DNA from: Arenicella chitinivorans
Lineage (GTDB): Bacteria > Pseudomonadota > Gammaproteobacteria > Arenicellales > Arenicellaceae
Assembly (NCBI RefSeq): GCF_014651515.1
Contig: NZ_BMXA01000010.1
Location: 1-64,000, forward strand
Direction of reading: 5' to 3'
Length of the DNA: 64,000 nt
Position numbers and translations under genes: made by a program. Below the pieces are notes generated by a model that was not told the DNA's origin, ran no database searches, and worked only from the letters and a program-made list of their open reading frames with translations. Positions 14,891 through 25,966 of the stretch are shown in pieces (position 1 is the stretch's first letter; the number at the start of each line of letters is the position of its first letter).

Positions 14891-16482
14891 TCGGGGTTGG
14901 GTACTGGTTTAGCGTGCTGTAACTCATTCAGGTGACGAGCTAGGTCGGTGGCCGGTAGAACGCTGTTCTTGCGGCTTCCTTTGGCGTCTCTGAGCAGAAT
15001 CCAACGTGGTTCCTTGCTTAACAGTGTTTCAGCGTCGAGCGCGCTCATAATTCGCTCTTGCTGCAATATTTCACGGTCCATCACACTCGCGACGCCAATT
15101 CGTCTCAACGCTTTTGATAGCGGACTGTTGCGGTAGTCGAGGCCACGACTCAGCATCAAATGTCGATAGATGGATGATTTACCAAACACCACTCTGGTGA
15201 CCAGTGATGCCGTGATGACTGCGGTCATGCCCGGTAGAATGATGGCCTCACTGGTGGTCAGCTCGAGCAGGTAGATCAAGGCTGCCAGTGGCGCTTGTAA
15301 GGTTGCTGCCATCATCGCCGCCATGCCCAAGATGGTATAAAACCCAGCTTCAGCCGTGCCCCAGCCAAGCGAATTCATGATGACGCCGATCGCCGCGCCA
15401 GCGGATGCGCCGATGAGTAGGATGGGTCCAATTAGCCCGGCTGGCATTCCCAGGCCAATAGACAAGGACGTGGCGGTAAACTTAGCCGCCAGCAGAATCA
15501 GAATAAACCCAAGTGACAGTTCTGCCAGCAGTAGGGCATCGATACTGGTGTAACCTGTGCCCATGATATGTGGAACCCAGAACGCGATCAGCCCGGTTAG
15601 CAATCCGGCTAACAGCATGCGTCGCCAAATGGGCTGACGCGTGAACAAACTATTGGTAAACAGTGTCAGGTGCGTGAACGCGGCGGCCAGGCAGCCGACA
15701 AGCGCGCCCAGTAGCGCGACAACCGGTAATTCAATTAAGGCGGCGGTTGCCATGCCTGGAACCGAAAACGCGGTGTCATCGCCAAATATGACGCGCGTGA
15801 GCGTGGCAGAACTTACCGCGGCGAGGATGACGGGCGTAAAGCCGATCACGGTGTACTCCATGATCACCACTTCCATCGCAAAAATAACGCCAGCTAACGG
15901 TGTGTTGAACGCAGCAGATATCGCCGCGGCAACCCCGCAGCCAACAAGAATGCGTACGCCATTATTGGGAATGCGCAACATGCGCCCGAGTACGCTCCCG
16001 CCGGTGGCACCTAAATGCACGCTGGGGCCTTCGCGGCCAACAGACTGCCCGGAAACCAGCGCAATGGCACCTACCACAAACTGCACAATGGCATTACGAA
16101 TGGGTAAGTGCCCTTGATGGTAGTCAAGTCGCTCAAGTACGTGTACCACGCCAACATCACGCGCTCGCGCCTTTAATAATTGCAGTACTACACCGACGAT
16201 TAGGCCGCCCGCCAAACATAACAGCAGGCGTGTAGTGCCCGACAAAGAATCGAAGCCTTCCGGCGTACCACTGGGCAATAGTGACGCACTGCTGCTGTCG
16301 ACCGCTAGTCGAAACAGGATGATGATACCGCCGCTGATGAGGCCGCACACCAGGCCCAGCAGGGCGAGCATCGGCAGGCCTTCTACCTGACTGGCGAGAC
16401 GGACTTGCTGGGCTTCCAGAAAACGCTGGTAACCGAGGCGCAGGAAACCAGGTATTAGCTCAGCGAAACCTGGTTTGCGCAT
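14683..16482 (-). CDS. clcA: ClC-family chloride channel/transporter with CBS domains
   Basis: The 599-residue protein has the ClC signature GREGPSVHLGATGG (about 168-181), the later selectivity-filter-type segment GMPAGLIGPIL (about 345-355) and ten or more hydrophobic helices up to about residue 440. A cytoplasmic C-terminus with two CBS-like units follows (about 460-599), including VASVMDREILQQERIMSALD and YITGAHGPSRERIYGVVTRE. ClC proteins move chloride through the inner membrane as channels or Cl-/H+ exchangers, and CBS domains usually sense nucleotides. The start lies 10 bp after the phosphomannomutase stop, so the two are probably cotranscribed. Its 3' end is duplicated at 8288-8500. 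The gene symbol is by family, as subtype cannot be settled. Confidence 0.9.
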   Translation of the reverse strand: MRKPGFAELIPGFLRLGYQRFLEAQQVRLASQVEGLPMLALLGLVCGLISGGIIILFRLAVDSSSASLLPSGTPEGFDSLSGTTRLLLCLAGGLIVGVVLQLLKARARDVGVVHVLERLDYHQGHLPIRNAIVQFVVGAIALVSGQSVGREGPSVHLGATGGSVLGRMLRIPNNGVRILVGCGVAAAISAAFNTPLAGVIFAMEVVIMEYTVIGFTPVILAAVSSATLTRVIFGDDTAFSVPGMATAALIELPVVALLGALVGCLAAAFTHLTLFTNSLFTRQPIWRRMLLAGLLTGLIAFWVPHIMGTGYTSIDALLLAELSLGFILILLAAKFTATSLSIGLGMPAGLIGPILLIGASAGAAIGVIMNSLGWGTAEAGFYTILGMAAMMAATLQAPLAALIYLLELTTSEAIILPGMTAVITASLVTRVVFGKSSIYRHLMLSRGLDYRNSPLSKALRRIGVASVMDREILQQERIMSALDAETLLSKEPRWILLRDAKGSRKNSVLPATDLARHLNELQHAKPVPNPEEMILDLYKIPAKRLDTAAITIVATLQEAHEKMLSEQCDVLYITGAHGPSRERIYGVVTREHIESSYRV

Positions 16483-16492
16483 CGGTGAACTC

Positions 16493-17866
16493 CTAGAACG
16501 GTGTGTTGACCGCCGGGTCTATTTGTTGGATAAGCGCCTTAAATTCAGACTGGATTCGGCTCAGTGCGGCGTTTGAATCGGCTTCGAATCGCAGCACCAG
16601 AATCGGTGTGGTGTTCGATGGTCGAATCAGGCCAAACCCGTCTTGGTAATCGACGCGTAAACCATCAATTTTACTGACTTCGGCGTCTTTGAAGTCGGCG
16701 GACTGTTTAAGTTTATCCATAAACGCGTAATGCTCACCTTCGGCGAACTCAATGCGCAGTTCAGGCGTATTGATACTGTTTGGTAACGCGTCGAAGATTT
16801 CTTGTGGTGTCTGCGGTAATTTTGCAAGCAGTTCGATCAGTCGAGCGCCAGCGTAGACACCATCATCAAACCCATACCAACGTTCTTTAAAGAAAATATG
16901 GCCACTCATCTCACCTGCGAGCGCTGCACCAGTTTCCTTGAGCTTGGCTTTGATAAACGAGTGTCCGGTGCGCCACATGGTTGGCTGGCCACCAGCGGCC
17001 TCGATTTCAACCGGCAGATTGCGCGAACACTTGACGTCGTAGATGATTTCGCTGCCCGGATTACGCTGCAAGATGTCGCGTGCAAACAAAATCATTTGAC
17101 GGTCGGGCCAGACGATCTCGCCTTTGGCGGTGACCACGCCTAAGCGGTCGCCATCACCATCAAACGCGAGACCTAATTCAGCGTTTTCTGCTTTTACAGT
17201 GCGAATCAAGTCTTGCAGGTTTTCGATCTGGCTAGGATCTGGGTGATGATTAGGGAAGGTGCCATCCACTTCGCTAAACAGTTCGATAACGTCGCAGCCA
17301 ATCGCTTTAAACACCTGAGGCGCTGTGGCACCGGCGACACCGTTGCCGCAGTCAATGACAATCTTCATTGGTCTGGCGGCTTGTACGTCGTCGGTAATGC
17401 GTTTGATGTAGTCGTCGATGATCGGCTGAGACTCATAACCGCCGTTGCCGCTTTCAAAGTCTTGTTCCAGAATGCGTCGCTTTAAATCCTGAATGCGTTC
17501 AGCGGACAGGGTAGTACCCTCGACCACCATTTTAAATCCGTTGTAATTCGGTGGATTATGGCTGCCGGTGATGGCGATACAGGACGGAATGTCTTTCGAG
17601 TAGCTGGAGTAATAAACCACCGGAGAGGGCGCTACCCCAACGTCAATCACGTCAACGCCGCTGGCACGCAGTCCGTCTGCTAACGCTTCGGACAGCATAG
17701 GCCCAGATAACCTGCCATCACGCCCGATAACGATGCTTTTGCCACCATTTTTAATTACTTCACTACCGACCGCCTGGCCAATTTTTTTGGTAATGTCGAC
17801 GGTGAGCGTGTCATCCACAATGCCGCGGATGTCGTAAGCTTTAAAAATAGAATGCGGAAAGGTCAT
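16493..17866 (-). CDS. Phosphomannomutase/phosphoglucomutase
   Basis: The 457-residue alpha-D-phosphohexomutase begins FKAYDIRGIVDD, with the phosphoserine loop CIAITGSHNPPNYNGFK at about residues 96-112, the metal loop FDGDGDRLG at about 238-246 and the sugar-binding GEMSGH at about 318-323. The C-terminal phosphate-binding domain contains RPSNTTPILVLRFE. This is the AlgC-like enzyme that interconverts mannose-6-P/mannose-1-P and glucose-6-P/glucose-1-P for exopolysaccharide and LPS precursors. Length and motif order match the Pseudomonas AlgC catalytic domain. The start ATG at 17866 is preceded by GAAGGAGG. It lies 10 bp upstream of the ClC gene and downstream of two tandem hairpins that separate it from lpd. 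Confidence 0.92.
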   Translation of the reverse strand: MTFPHSIFKAYDIRGIVDDTLTVDITKKIGQAVGSEVIKNGGKSIVIGRDGRLSGPMLSEALADGLRASGVDVIDVGVAPSPVVYYSSYSKDIPSCIAITGSHNPPNYNGFKMVVEGTTLSAERIQDLKRRILEQDFESGNGGYESQPIIDDYIKRITDDVQAARPMKIVIDCGNGVAGATAPQVFKAIGCDVIELFSEVDGTFPNHHPDPSQIENLQDLIRTVKAENAELGLAFDGDGDRLGVVTAKGEIVWPDRQMILFARDILQRNPGSEIIYDVKCSRNLPVEIEAAGGQPTMWRTGHSFIKAKLKETGAALAGEMSGHIFFKERWYGFDDGVYAGARLIELLAKLPQTPQEIFDALPNSINTPELRIEFAEGEHYAFMDKLKQSADFKDAEVSKIDGLRVDYQDGFGLIRPSNTTPILVLRFEADSNAALSRIQSEFKALIQQIDPAVNTPF

Positions 17867-17912
17867 ATCGATTGAAGGAGGTTGGTTTACTAAGGGGCCG
17901 AGATTTGGGACC

Positions 17913-17980
17913 GAATCCGACTATCATCAGTGATACGCGGATTCGATCACCAGCCTGACTGCGGCAACCCGTCGTCAGGC
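17913..17980 (-). other. Two tandem hairpins between lpd and the phosphomannomutase gene
   Basis: The first is GAATCCG-(ac)-TATCA-TCAG-TGATA-(cg)-CGGATTC (17913-17944), an almost continuous 12-bp stem. The second is GCCTGAC...GTCAGGC (17953-17980). Neither is followed by a T-run on the minus strand, so they are more likely mRNA-stabilising or attenuating structures at the end of the sucAB-lpd transcript than classic terminators. Confidence 0.6.
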
Positions 17981-17993
17981 GTTCAGGGATTGA

Positions 17994-19442
<1,449 letters not shown>

Positions 19443-19449
19443 CTAATTA

Positions 19450-20670
19450 TTACAACTCGAGGAGCAAACGGGCAGGGTCTTCCAAGCACTCTTTGATGGT
19501 GCGTAGGAATAACACGGACTCTTTGCCGTCAATAATGCGGTGGTCATACGTCAATGCCAGGTACATCATCGGGCGAATCACGACCTGACCGTTCTCGGCA
19601 ACAGGACGCTCTTCAATACGGTGCATACCCAGAATAGCGCTTTGCGGTGGATTGACGATCGGCGTTGACAGCATGGAGCCGAACACACCACCGTTGGACA
19701 CCGTGAAGGTACCACCAACCAAGTCTTCCATAGTCAGCTTGCCGTCTTTGGCTTTTTGGCCGTATTCGCCAATGTTTTTCTCAACATCCGCAAAGCTCAT
19801 CTGATCCACATCACGCAGGACCGGTACCACTAGGCCACGCGGTGACGACGCTGCGATACCAACATCGTAGTAATCGTGATACACAATGTCGTTACCGTCA
19901 ATGGAAGCATTTACTGCCGGGAAGCGTTTCAGCGCTTCAATGGCGGCTTTCACAAAGAAAGACATAAAGCCCAAACGGGTACCATGTTTTTTCTCAAACA
20001 GCTCTTTGTATTGACTACGCAGATCAATCACCGCTTGCAAGTTGACGTCGTTAAAGGTCGTCAGCATGGCCTGCGTGTCTTGCGCTTCTTTTAAGCGACG
20101 AGCAATGGTTGCACGTAAACGTGTCATTGGTACGCGTCGCTCGTTGCGTTCACCAGCTTGCGGTGTTTTTGCCGGTGCGGCGGATTTGCTGCTGGCAGCG
20201 GGCGCGCTGGATGCGTTCTCGAGGTGGGCAAGCACGTCCTCTTTCAATATACGACCATTTTTACCAGTGCCTTTAATCGCCGAGGCAGACAGATTGTTCT
20301 CAGCCAGCATTTTGCGTACAGCTGGGCTCAACTTGTCGGCATCTTCAGAATTGGTTTCTGCAGGTGCTTCTGATTTGGCAGCTGGCTCTGGGGCTTTTTC
20401 TTCCGCTTTTTCAGCTGGTGCAGCGGCGCTGGCACCTTCTTCAACGATCGCGATGACATCTTGCTCACCTACCGTTGCACCTTCTTCAACGAGTAATTCT
20501 TTGATTACACCGTTAACAGTACTTGGAACTTCCAAAACCACTTTTTCGGTCTCGATATCCACGATATTTTCGTCGATGCTGACGGCGTCGCCGACTTGCT
20601 TGTGCCAGGTGGCAACGGTGGCTTCTGACACCGATTCTGGAAGGATGGGAACTTTGATTTCAACTGACAT
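19450..20670 (-). CDS. sucB: Dihydrolipoyllysine succinyltransferase (E2 of 2-oxoglutarate dehydrogenase)
   Basis: The 406-residue E2 has one lipoyl domain (residues 1-80, lipoyl lysine in [12 protein letters not shown]) and an Ala/Pro-rich linker (about 80-110). A peripheral-subunit-binding domain follows ([13 protein letters not shown] to GRILKEDV, about 115-148), then the catalytic core ending with [17 protein letters not shown], whose His and Asp are catalytic. It transfers succinyl groups to CoA in the TCA cycle. It lies 80 bp after sucA and 31 bp before lpd on the same strand, the usual order. Length equals that of the E. coli enzyme. Confidence 0.96.
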   Translation of the reverse strand: MSVEIKVPILPESVSEATVATWHKQVGDAVSIDENIVDIETEKVVLEVPSTVNGVIKELLVEEGATVGEQDVIAIVEEGASAAAPAEKAEEKAPEPAAKSEAPAETNSEDADKLSPAVRKMLAENNLSASAIKGTGKNGRILKEDVLAHLENASSAPAASSKSAAPAKTPQAGERNERRVPMTRLRATIARRLKEAQDTQAMLTTFNDVNLQAVIDLRSQYKELFEKKHGTRLGFMSFFVKAAIEALKRFPAVNASIDGNDIVYHDYYDVGIAASSPRGLVVPVLRDVDQMSFADVEKNIGEYGQKAKDGKLTMEDLVGGTFTVSNGGVFGSMLSTPIVNPPQSAILGMHRIEERPVAENGQVVIRPMMYLALTYDHRIIDGKESVLFLRTIKECLEDPARLLLEL

Positions 20671-20750
20671 GGTGCTTGCTCCTGCAATAAATTAGGTTCA
20701 GCTGTTTCTTTAAAAACGTTTCGGTTAATTAGGTACGTAGGCGCTGGCAA

Positions 20751-23543
20751 TTACACCAGCGCTTCGACTCGGTACGTGTCTTGTTCGTCAATCGGCGCCA
20801 GTGCCGCGTGAACCAATCGCGTTTGCTGTTCACGGTGGACCGCCAGATACCCCGCAGCCGGTGATGCAGAGGCTTCACGACCAGCATACAAAACCGTGTG
20901 TCGGTCTTCAACACAGGCACGGAAGTGATGCATGATCTGATACCAGGCGCCTTGGTTCTTTGGCTCTTCCTGACACCATACCACTTCGTTGGCATTCGGG
21001 TAGCGCTTCAACTCGGTAATGACCTCGTTACGCGGGAATGGGTATAGTTGTTCGACGCGAACAATCGCAATGTCATCAATTTTGTCAGCGCGGCGCTGCT
21101 CCAGCAGGTCAAAGTAAACTTTACCGGTGCAGAACACCACGCGATGTACTTTGTCGTCGCTCAGCTTATCGATCTCTGGAATCACGTTTTGGAACTGACC
21201 GCTGTGCAGTTCTTCCATCGTTGAGGTCGACAGTTTGTGTCGCAGTAAGCTCTTCGGTGTCATGACAATCAATGGCTTACGGTATGGACGCACCATCTGA
21301 CGGCGGATCATGTGGAACATCTGTGCTGGCGTACTTGGGTAGCACACTTGCATATTGTGTTGTGCACACAGTTGCAGATAACGCTCTAGTCGCGCCGATG
21401 AATGCTCTGGACCTTGACCTTCGTAGCCATGCGGCAGGAACATCGTCAAACCACTGAGGCGGCCCCACTTAGACTCACCGCTGGAGATAAATTGGTCAAT
21501 CACCACCTGAGCGCCATTGGCGAAGTCACCAAACTGCGCTTCCCAGATCACCATGGTTTTTGGATCTGAACAGGCGTATCCATATTCAAACGCCAGTACC
21601 GCTTCCTCGGATAACAAAGAATTGATCACCAAGAAGTCCGGCTGTTTATCTTTGATATTGCGCAGTGGTACATGTACTTCTTTGTTTTGCGTGTTGTGCA
21701 AGGTGGCATGACGGTGGAAAAATGTGCCGCGTCCGCTGTCTTGCCCGGAAATACGGACTGCGAAGTTTTCATCCAGCAGGGTCGCGTAGGCCAAGTTCTC
21801 AGCCATACCCCAGTCCAGCGCTAACTCACCGTTTCTCATTTTAACGCGGTCCTGCATGATTTTTTTGGTGCGGGCATGCAGTTGAAAGCCTTCTGGAATA
21901 TCCAAAATTCGCGCGGCTAAAAAGTCCAAGCGTTTGGCATTGAAGCTGGTGTCGGTTTTTTGATCCCAAGGAATGTTGAAGTAGGGCGTCCAGTCAACCG
22001 TATGGTCACCTTGTTGTACTTCAACAAATTCCGGTACCACGCGCTCGCCAGCCACCATCGACTCGCGGTAGCCTTCGATGGCGCGCTTTTCGTCGTCAGC
22101 AGTGATCACACCGGCGTCGATAAGCTTTTGTGCGTACAAGCGTCGGGTGGTGTCCAGCGCCTTGATGTTTTTGTACATCACGGGCTGGGTTACTGATGGC
22201 TCATCGGACTCGTTGTGGCCATGACGTCGGTAACACACCAGATCGATCACCACGTCTTTGTGGAACTTCATACGGAAGTCCAGCGCGATTTGTGTTGCAA
22301 AGATGACCGCTTCCGGGTCGTCACCATTCACGTGGAAGATCGGTGCACCAACCATTTTCGCGATTTCTGTACAGTATGGTGTTGACCGTGCATCTTTAGG
22401 GTGACTGGTGGTGAAGCCAATTTGGTTGTTCACCACTATATGCACTGTGCCGCCGGTTCGATAGCCACGACACTCGGACATCTGGAACGTTTCCATGACC
22501 ACGCCTTGGCCCGCGAACGCGGCATCGCCGTGGATTGAAATTGGTAGAACTGTGTTACCTTCATGGTCGTCGCGGCGTTGTTGGCGTGCACGCACCGAGC
22601 CTACAACCACGGGGCTCACGATCTCGAGATGCGAAGGGTTGAACGCCAGTGATAAGTGCACGGGTCCGCCTGAGGTTTGAATGTCAGACGAAAAACCTTG
22701 GTGGTATTTCACATCGCCGCTGGCAGCAAGTTCATTAATGTCGTGCTTGCCTTCAAACTCTGAAAACAATGTGCGCGGTGCTTTACCTAAAATGTTGACT
22801 AAGACGTTTAGGCGGCCTCGGTGGGCCATCCCAATCACGACTTCTTTGACACCTTCCGCGCCGCCCTGATGAATGATGTGATCCAGCATCGGGATCAGAC
22901 TCTCACCGCCTTCAAGCGAAAACCGCTTTTGGCCGACATACTTGGTATGCAGATACCGTTCCATCCCTTCGGCCGCAGTGAGGCGGTTCAAAATATGTTT
23001 CTTTTGTTTGGCATCAAACGGGTCGTGACCGACGGGTTGTTCCAGCCGCGTGCGCAACCAACGGCGTTGCTGTGCGCTTGCCATGTGACCGTATTCGTAA
23101 CCGATAGAGCCACAGTAGTTGGCCTTTAGGATCGCGACGATATCACGCAAGGGCAGACGATCGGGTGCGCGCAGAGGGCCGGTGTCGAACACGGTGTCTA
23201 AGTCGGCCGCGGACAAACCGTGATACTCAAGCGCCAATTCAGAAGCGTCTTGGGCTTCCATCTCATTAATGGGATCAATTTTTGCCAGCTTGTGGCCCAT
23301 CGCACGATAGGTGCTGATCAGGCGTGACACTGAACCCTGCTTGGTGGCCATGGCGGCATCCAGACTTGAGCCGGATGACGTGCTGGTCGCCATAGGGGAT
23401 TCCATCGACGACAGACTTGAGAAATACTGTTGCCATTCGGTCGGTACCGAGTTGGGGTCTTCCTGATATTGTTCGTAGACGTCTTCCAGGAAAGCTATAT
23501 TTTGCCCATTGAGTAGGCTGCGCGGATCAGCAGGAGAGCTCAT
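20751..23543 (-). CDS. sucA: 2-oxoglutarate dehydrogenase E1
   Basis: The 930-residue thiamine-diphosphate enzyme has the N-terminal signature NGQNIAFLEDVYEQYQEDP, a catalytic His region VVIGMAHRGRLNVLVNILGK (about 232-251), the ThDP/Mg site GDAAFAGQGVV (about 337-347) with NNQIGFTT, and the C-terminal transketolase-like half (LPHGYEGQGPEHSSARLERY). It decarboxylates 2-oxoglutarate and transfers the succinyl unit to SucB lipoate. In Gammaproteobacteria sdhCDAB usually lies between gltA and sucA. Here only about 390 bp separate sucA from gltA. Length fits the family. Confidence 0.96.
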   Translation of the reverse strand: MSSPADPRSLLNGQNIAFLEDVYEQYQEDPNSVPTEWQQYFSSLSSMESPMATSTSSGSSLDAAMATKQGSVSRLISTYRAMGHKLAKIDPINEMEAQDASELALEYHGLSAADLDTVFDTGPLRAPDRLPLRDIVAILKANYCGSIGYEYGHMASAQQRRWLRTRLEQPVGHDPFDAKQKKHILNRLTAAEGMERYLHTKYVGQKRFSLEGGESLIPMLDHIIHQGGAEGVKEVVIGMAHRGRLNVLVNILGKAPRTLFSEFEGKHDINELAASGDVKYHQGFSSDIQTSGGPVHLSLAFNPSHLEIVSPVVVGSVRARQQRRDDHEGNTVLPISIHGDAAFAGQGVVMETFQMSECRGYRTGGTVHIVVNNQIGFTTSHPKDARSTPYCTEIAKMVGAPIFHVNGDDPEAVIFATQIALDFRMKFHKDVVIDLVCYRRHGHNESDEPSVTQPVMYKNIKALDTTRRLYAQKLIDAGVITADDEKRAIEGYRESMVAGERVVPEFVEVQQGDHTVDWTPYFNIPWDQKTDTSFNAKRLDFLAARILDIPEGFQLHARTKKIMQDRVKMRNGELALDWGMAENLAYATLLDENFAVRISGQDSGRGTFFHRHATLHNTQNKEVHVPLRNIKDKQPDFLVINSLLSEEAVLAFEYGYACSDPKTMVIWEAQFGDFANGAQVVIDQFISSGESKWGRLSGLTMFLPHGYEGQGPEHSSARLERYLQLCAQHNMQVCYPSTPAQMFHMIRRQMVRPYRKPLIVMTPKSLLRHKLSTSTMEELHSGQFQNVIPEIDKLSDDKVHRVVFCTGKVYFDLLEQRRADKIDDIAIVRVEQLYPFPRNEVITELKRYPNANEVVWCQEEPKNQGAWYQIMHHFRACVEDRHTVLYAGREASASPAAGYLAVHREQQTRLVHAALAPIDEQDTYRVEALV

Positions 23544-23882
23544 GATTTTCAGTAATCGTATATGAATGGTTTTTTAATTTGGATTGTACAAGCTGCGTCG
23601 GCGTTGTTCAGATCTCAAGACGCGAAATAAAAGCGTCGAGGTAAACTGAGTTGCGCGCGATTCCCAAGTAAACCAGGTAGCGGTCGGATGATACCCAAAT
23701 CTGTTGCCAGTGGGGAGTCATACGCTGTTTTTTTGTCTTAATATTTCGTCAGTGTTAGCGATTTCATGCTTCTGAGGCCCGGTCAGGGCGTAAGACCCCA
23801 AGTATGCCACTATCCGGTGAGTAATTGGTCACAAAACGAGGAGTTTCCACACCATGTTCGCCAAAAGTATTAGGCTGAAATA
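23544..23882. other. Intergenic region between gltA terminator and sucA
   Basis: The region is about 340 bp long. It probably carries the sucA promoter and leader, since a strong terminator ends gltA just upstream. The small ORFs in it have no ribosome sites. I see no sdh remnants by eye. Confidence 0.4.
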
Positions 23883-23910
23883 AGAAAAGCCACCGAATGG
23901 TGGCTTTTCT
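23883..23910 (-). terminator. Rho-independent terminator after gltA
   Basis: A perfect 12-bp inverted repeat AGAAAAGCCACC-GAAT-GGTGGCTTTTCT ends in a T-rich tail (TTTTCT, then TTATTTC on the minus strand). It begins 24 bp after the gltA stop and uncouples gltA from sucA. Confidence 0.88.
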
Positions 23911-23933
23911 GGATTGAATGATGAACGCGGCGA

Positions 23934-25217
23934 TTAGGCGCGATAATCGTTCGGAATATTGCGCTCGCCATAACCTTGGTAGTTTTGTCGTGGACGCGTG
24001 ATACGGAATTCTGGATCTTCCATCAATTCCATCCATTGGGCCAACCAACCAGCGGTACGTGGAATCGCGAACAACACGGTGAACGCTTCCATTGGGAAGC
24101 CCATCGCTTCGTAGATCAAACCAGAGTAGAAATCCACATTTGGATACAAGTTGCGTGATACGAAGTACTCGTCTTCCAGTGCGATGCGCTCGAGTTCCAT
24201 GGCGACATCGATCAATGGATTGCGGCCAGTAACTTCGAACACTTCGTCGGCAGTTTGTTTCACGATGCGTGCGCGTGGATCATAATTTTTGTACACGCGG
24301 TGGCCGAAGCCCATCAAACGAATTTCGCCGCTCTTACAACGCTTCACGTAATCGGCAACTTTGTCTTTGGTGCCAATTTCACGCAGCATGTTCAATACTG
24401 CTTCGTTGGCACCGCCGTGTGACGGGCCGTACAGTGCTGCCGCCGCTCCGGCAACCGACACAAATGGGTCAGCTTTGGAGCTGGCAATATTGCGCATCGC
24501 GCTGGTGGAACAGTTTTGCTCGTGGTCGGCGTGCAGAATGAACAGGACATCCAGAGCGCGTTCTAAAGCAGGGTGCGCTTGGTAACGTGGCTCAACCATG
24601 CGGTACATCATGTTCAGGAAGTTGCCGGTGTAGCTCAGTTCATTGTCTGGGTAAATGTACGGCAGGCCTCGGCTGTTGCGATAGGCATAGGAGGCGATGG
24701 TCGGTGTTTTACCGATCAAGCGGCATGCCTGCAACATGCGTGTTTCAGGGTCGTTGACGTCTTTCGCATCTGGGTAAAAGGTAGATAACGCAGCCACCGT
24801 TGAGATGAACACGCCCATTGGGTGTGCGTCATAGTTAAAACCGCCCATCAAACGTTTGGTTTTTTCATGCAGCATGGTGTGGTGCGTGATGCGCTGTTCC
24901 CAGTCTGTCGACTGCTGCGCGTTGGGCAGTTCGCCATTGAATAACAGATATACGACGTCTAGAAAGGTGCTGCGTTCCGCCAATTGCTCTATTGGGTAGC
25001 CGCGATAGCGCAAAATGCCTTTAGCACCGTCGAGATCGGTGATGCGGCTGGTGCAACTCGCGGTATTCAAATACCCGGGATCGTAGCTCATCATTCCAAA
25101 ATCGTCGGCTTGAACTTTTATTTGGCGAAGTTGGGTGGCGCTGATGTTGCCGTCTACGATATCGATCTCGTACTCTTTCCCAGTGCGATTGTCTTTAATT
25201 GACAGGGTATCTGACAT
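23934..25217 (-). CDS. gltA: Citrate synthase
   Basis: The start is placed at ATG 25217 (MSDTLSIKDNRTGKEYEID, 427 residues) with AATGAGGAAA just upstream. The frame is open for 22 further codons, but that part lacks a ribosome site. Active-site segments of type II hexameric citrate synthase are present: His in YGPSHGGANEAVL, His in GFGHRVYKNYDPRA and Asp in NVDFYSGLIYEAMGFP. It condenses oxaloacetate and acetyl-CoA in the TCA cycle. The N-terminal domain (residues 1-45) is the one associated with NADH-sensitive Gram-negative enzymes. A terminator follows directly. Confidence 0.95.
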   Translation of the reverse strand: MSDTLSIKDNRTGKEYEIDIVDGNISATQLRQIKVQADDFGMMSYDPGYLNTASCTSRITDLDGAKGILRYRGYPIEQLAERSTFLDVVYLLFNGELPNAQQSTDWEQRITHHTMLHEKTKRLMGGFNYDAHPMGVFISTVAALSTFYPDAKDVNDPETRMLQACRLIGKTPTIASYAYRNSRGLPYIYPDNELSYTGNFLNMMYRMVEPRYQAHPALERALDVLFILHADHEQNCSTSAMRNIASSKADPFVSVAGAAAALYGPSHGGANEAVLNMLREIGTKDKVADYVKRCKSGEIRLMGFGHRVYKNYDPRARIVKQTADEVFEVTGRNPLIDVAMELERIALEDEYFVSRNLYPNVDFYSGLIYEAMGFPMEAFTVLFAIPRTAGWLAQWMELMEDPEFRITRPRQNYQGYGERNIPNDYRA

Positions 25218-25480
25218 GATTTCCTCATTAATAAAACGTTGTGGACTGCTTACACACGGCACCGCCAAAGGTAGATAACCCATGGTGTGCGGAGCACTGC
25301 CCGTTTCGAGAATTGGATTAGTCTGGTTGGTGATGCTTGTGCCCGGATGAAGCTCCGATTTTGCACATCCATCAGAATTGCGGTGCGCAGTATACCAAAA
25401 GCGCGGCCAAAAAATAATAAGTGCAGTGATCTATGTGGTAAATGATAGATATATGGTGAAAAAATACGCGCTATAACGCC

Positions 25481-25939
25481 TTATTTTACGCCAGTATGGC
25501 CGAATCCACCGGCTGCCCGAGCGGATGAATCGAAGTCTTCGACAATTTCGAAACTGGCTTGAACGATCGGAACAAAGACCATTTGCGCGATGCGGTCCCC
25601 AGGTTCGATGGTAAAACTGGCTTGGCCTCGATTCCAAAGTGACACCATTAACGGGCCCTGGTAGTCGGAATCAATCAGCCCGGTCAGGTTTCCGAGCACG
25701 ATGCCGTGTTTGTGGCCGAGGCCTGAGCGCGGCAACAGCACGGCGGCAAGGCTTGGGTCTGCAATGTAAATCGACATGCCAGTCGGAATCAGGTTGGTAA
25801 CGCCGGGCGCGAGTTCCAGCGGGGCATCAATGCAGGCTCGTAAGTCCATTCCGGCCGCGCCTTGGGTGGCGTAGTCCGGTAGGTCGAAGTCAGTGCCGAG
25901 GCGTGGATCAAGGATTTTTAACTGGATGGCTTGAGTCAT
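25481..25939 (-). CDS. dut: dUTP diphosphatase (dUTPase)
   Basis: The 152-residue trimeric dUTPase shows its five motifs, including GAAGMDLRA (motif 1), [11 protein letters not shown] (motif 2), [10 protein letters not shown] (motif 3), [12 protein letters not shown] (motif 4) and the C-terminal GGFGHTG (motif 5). It hydrolyses dUTP to dUMP, protecting DNA from uracil and supplying dTMP synthesis. It lies 27 bp downstream of coaBC on the same strand, the classical coaBC-dut (dfp-dut) pair with radC divergent upstream. Length equals that of the E. coli enzyme. Confidence 0.96.
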   Translation of the reverse strand: MTQAIQLKILDPRLGTDFDLPDYATQGAAGMDLRACIDAPLELAPGVTNLIPTGMSIYIADPSLAAVLLPRSGLGHKHGIVLGNLTGLIDSDYQGPLMVSLWNRGQASFTIEPGDRIAQMVFVPIVQASFEIVEDFDSSARAAGGFGHTGVK

Positions 25940-25966
25940 AAGGTAAAAGAGTAAGTTGCTTTAAAT

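Noticed and set aside
23764-24048. 94-residue ORF between gltA and sucA
   Set aside because: It overlaps the gltA 3' end and the terminator, has no ribosome site and no protein-like pattern.
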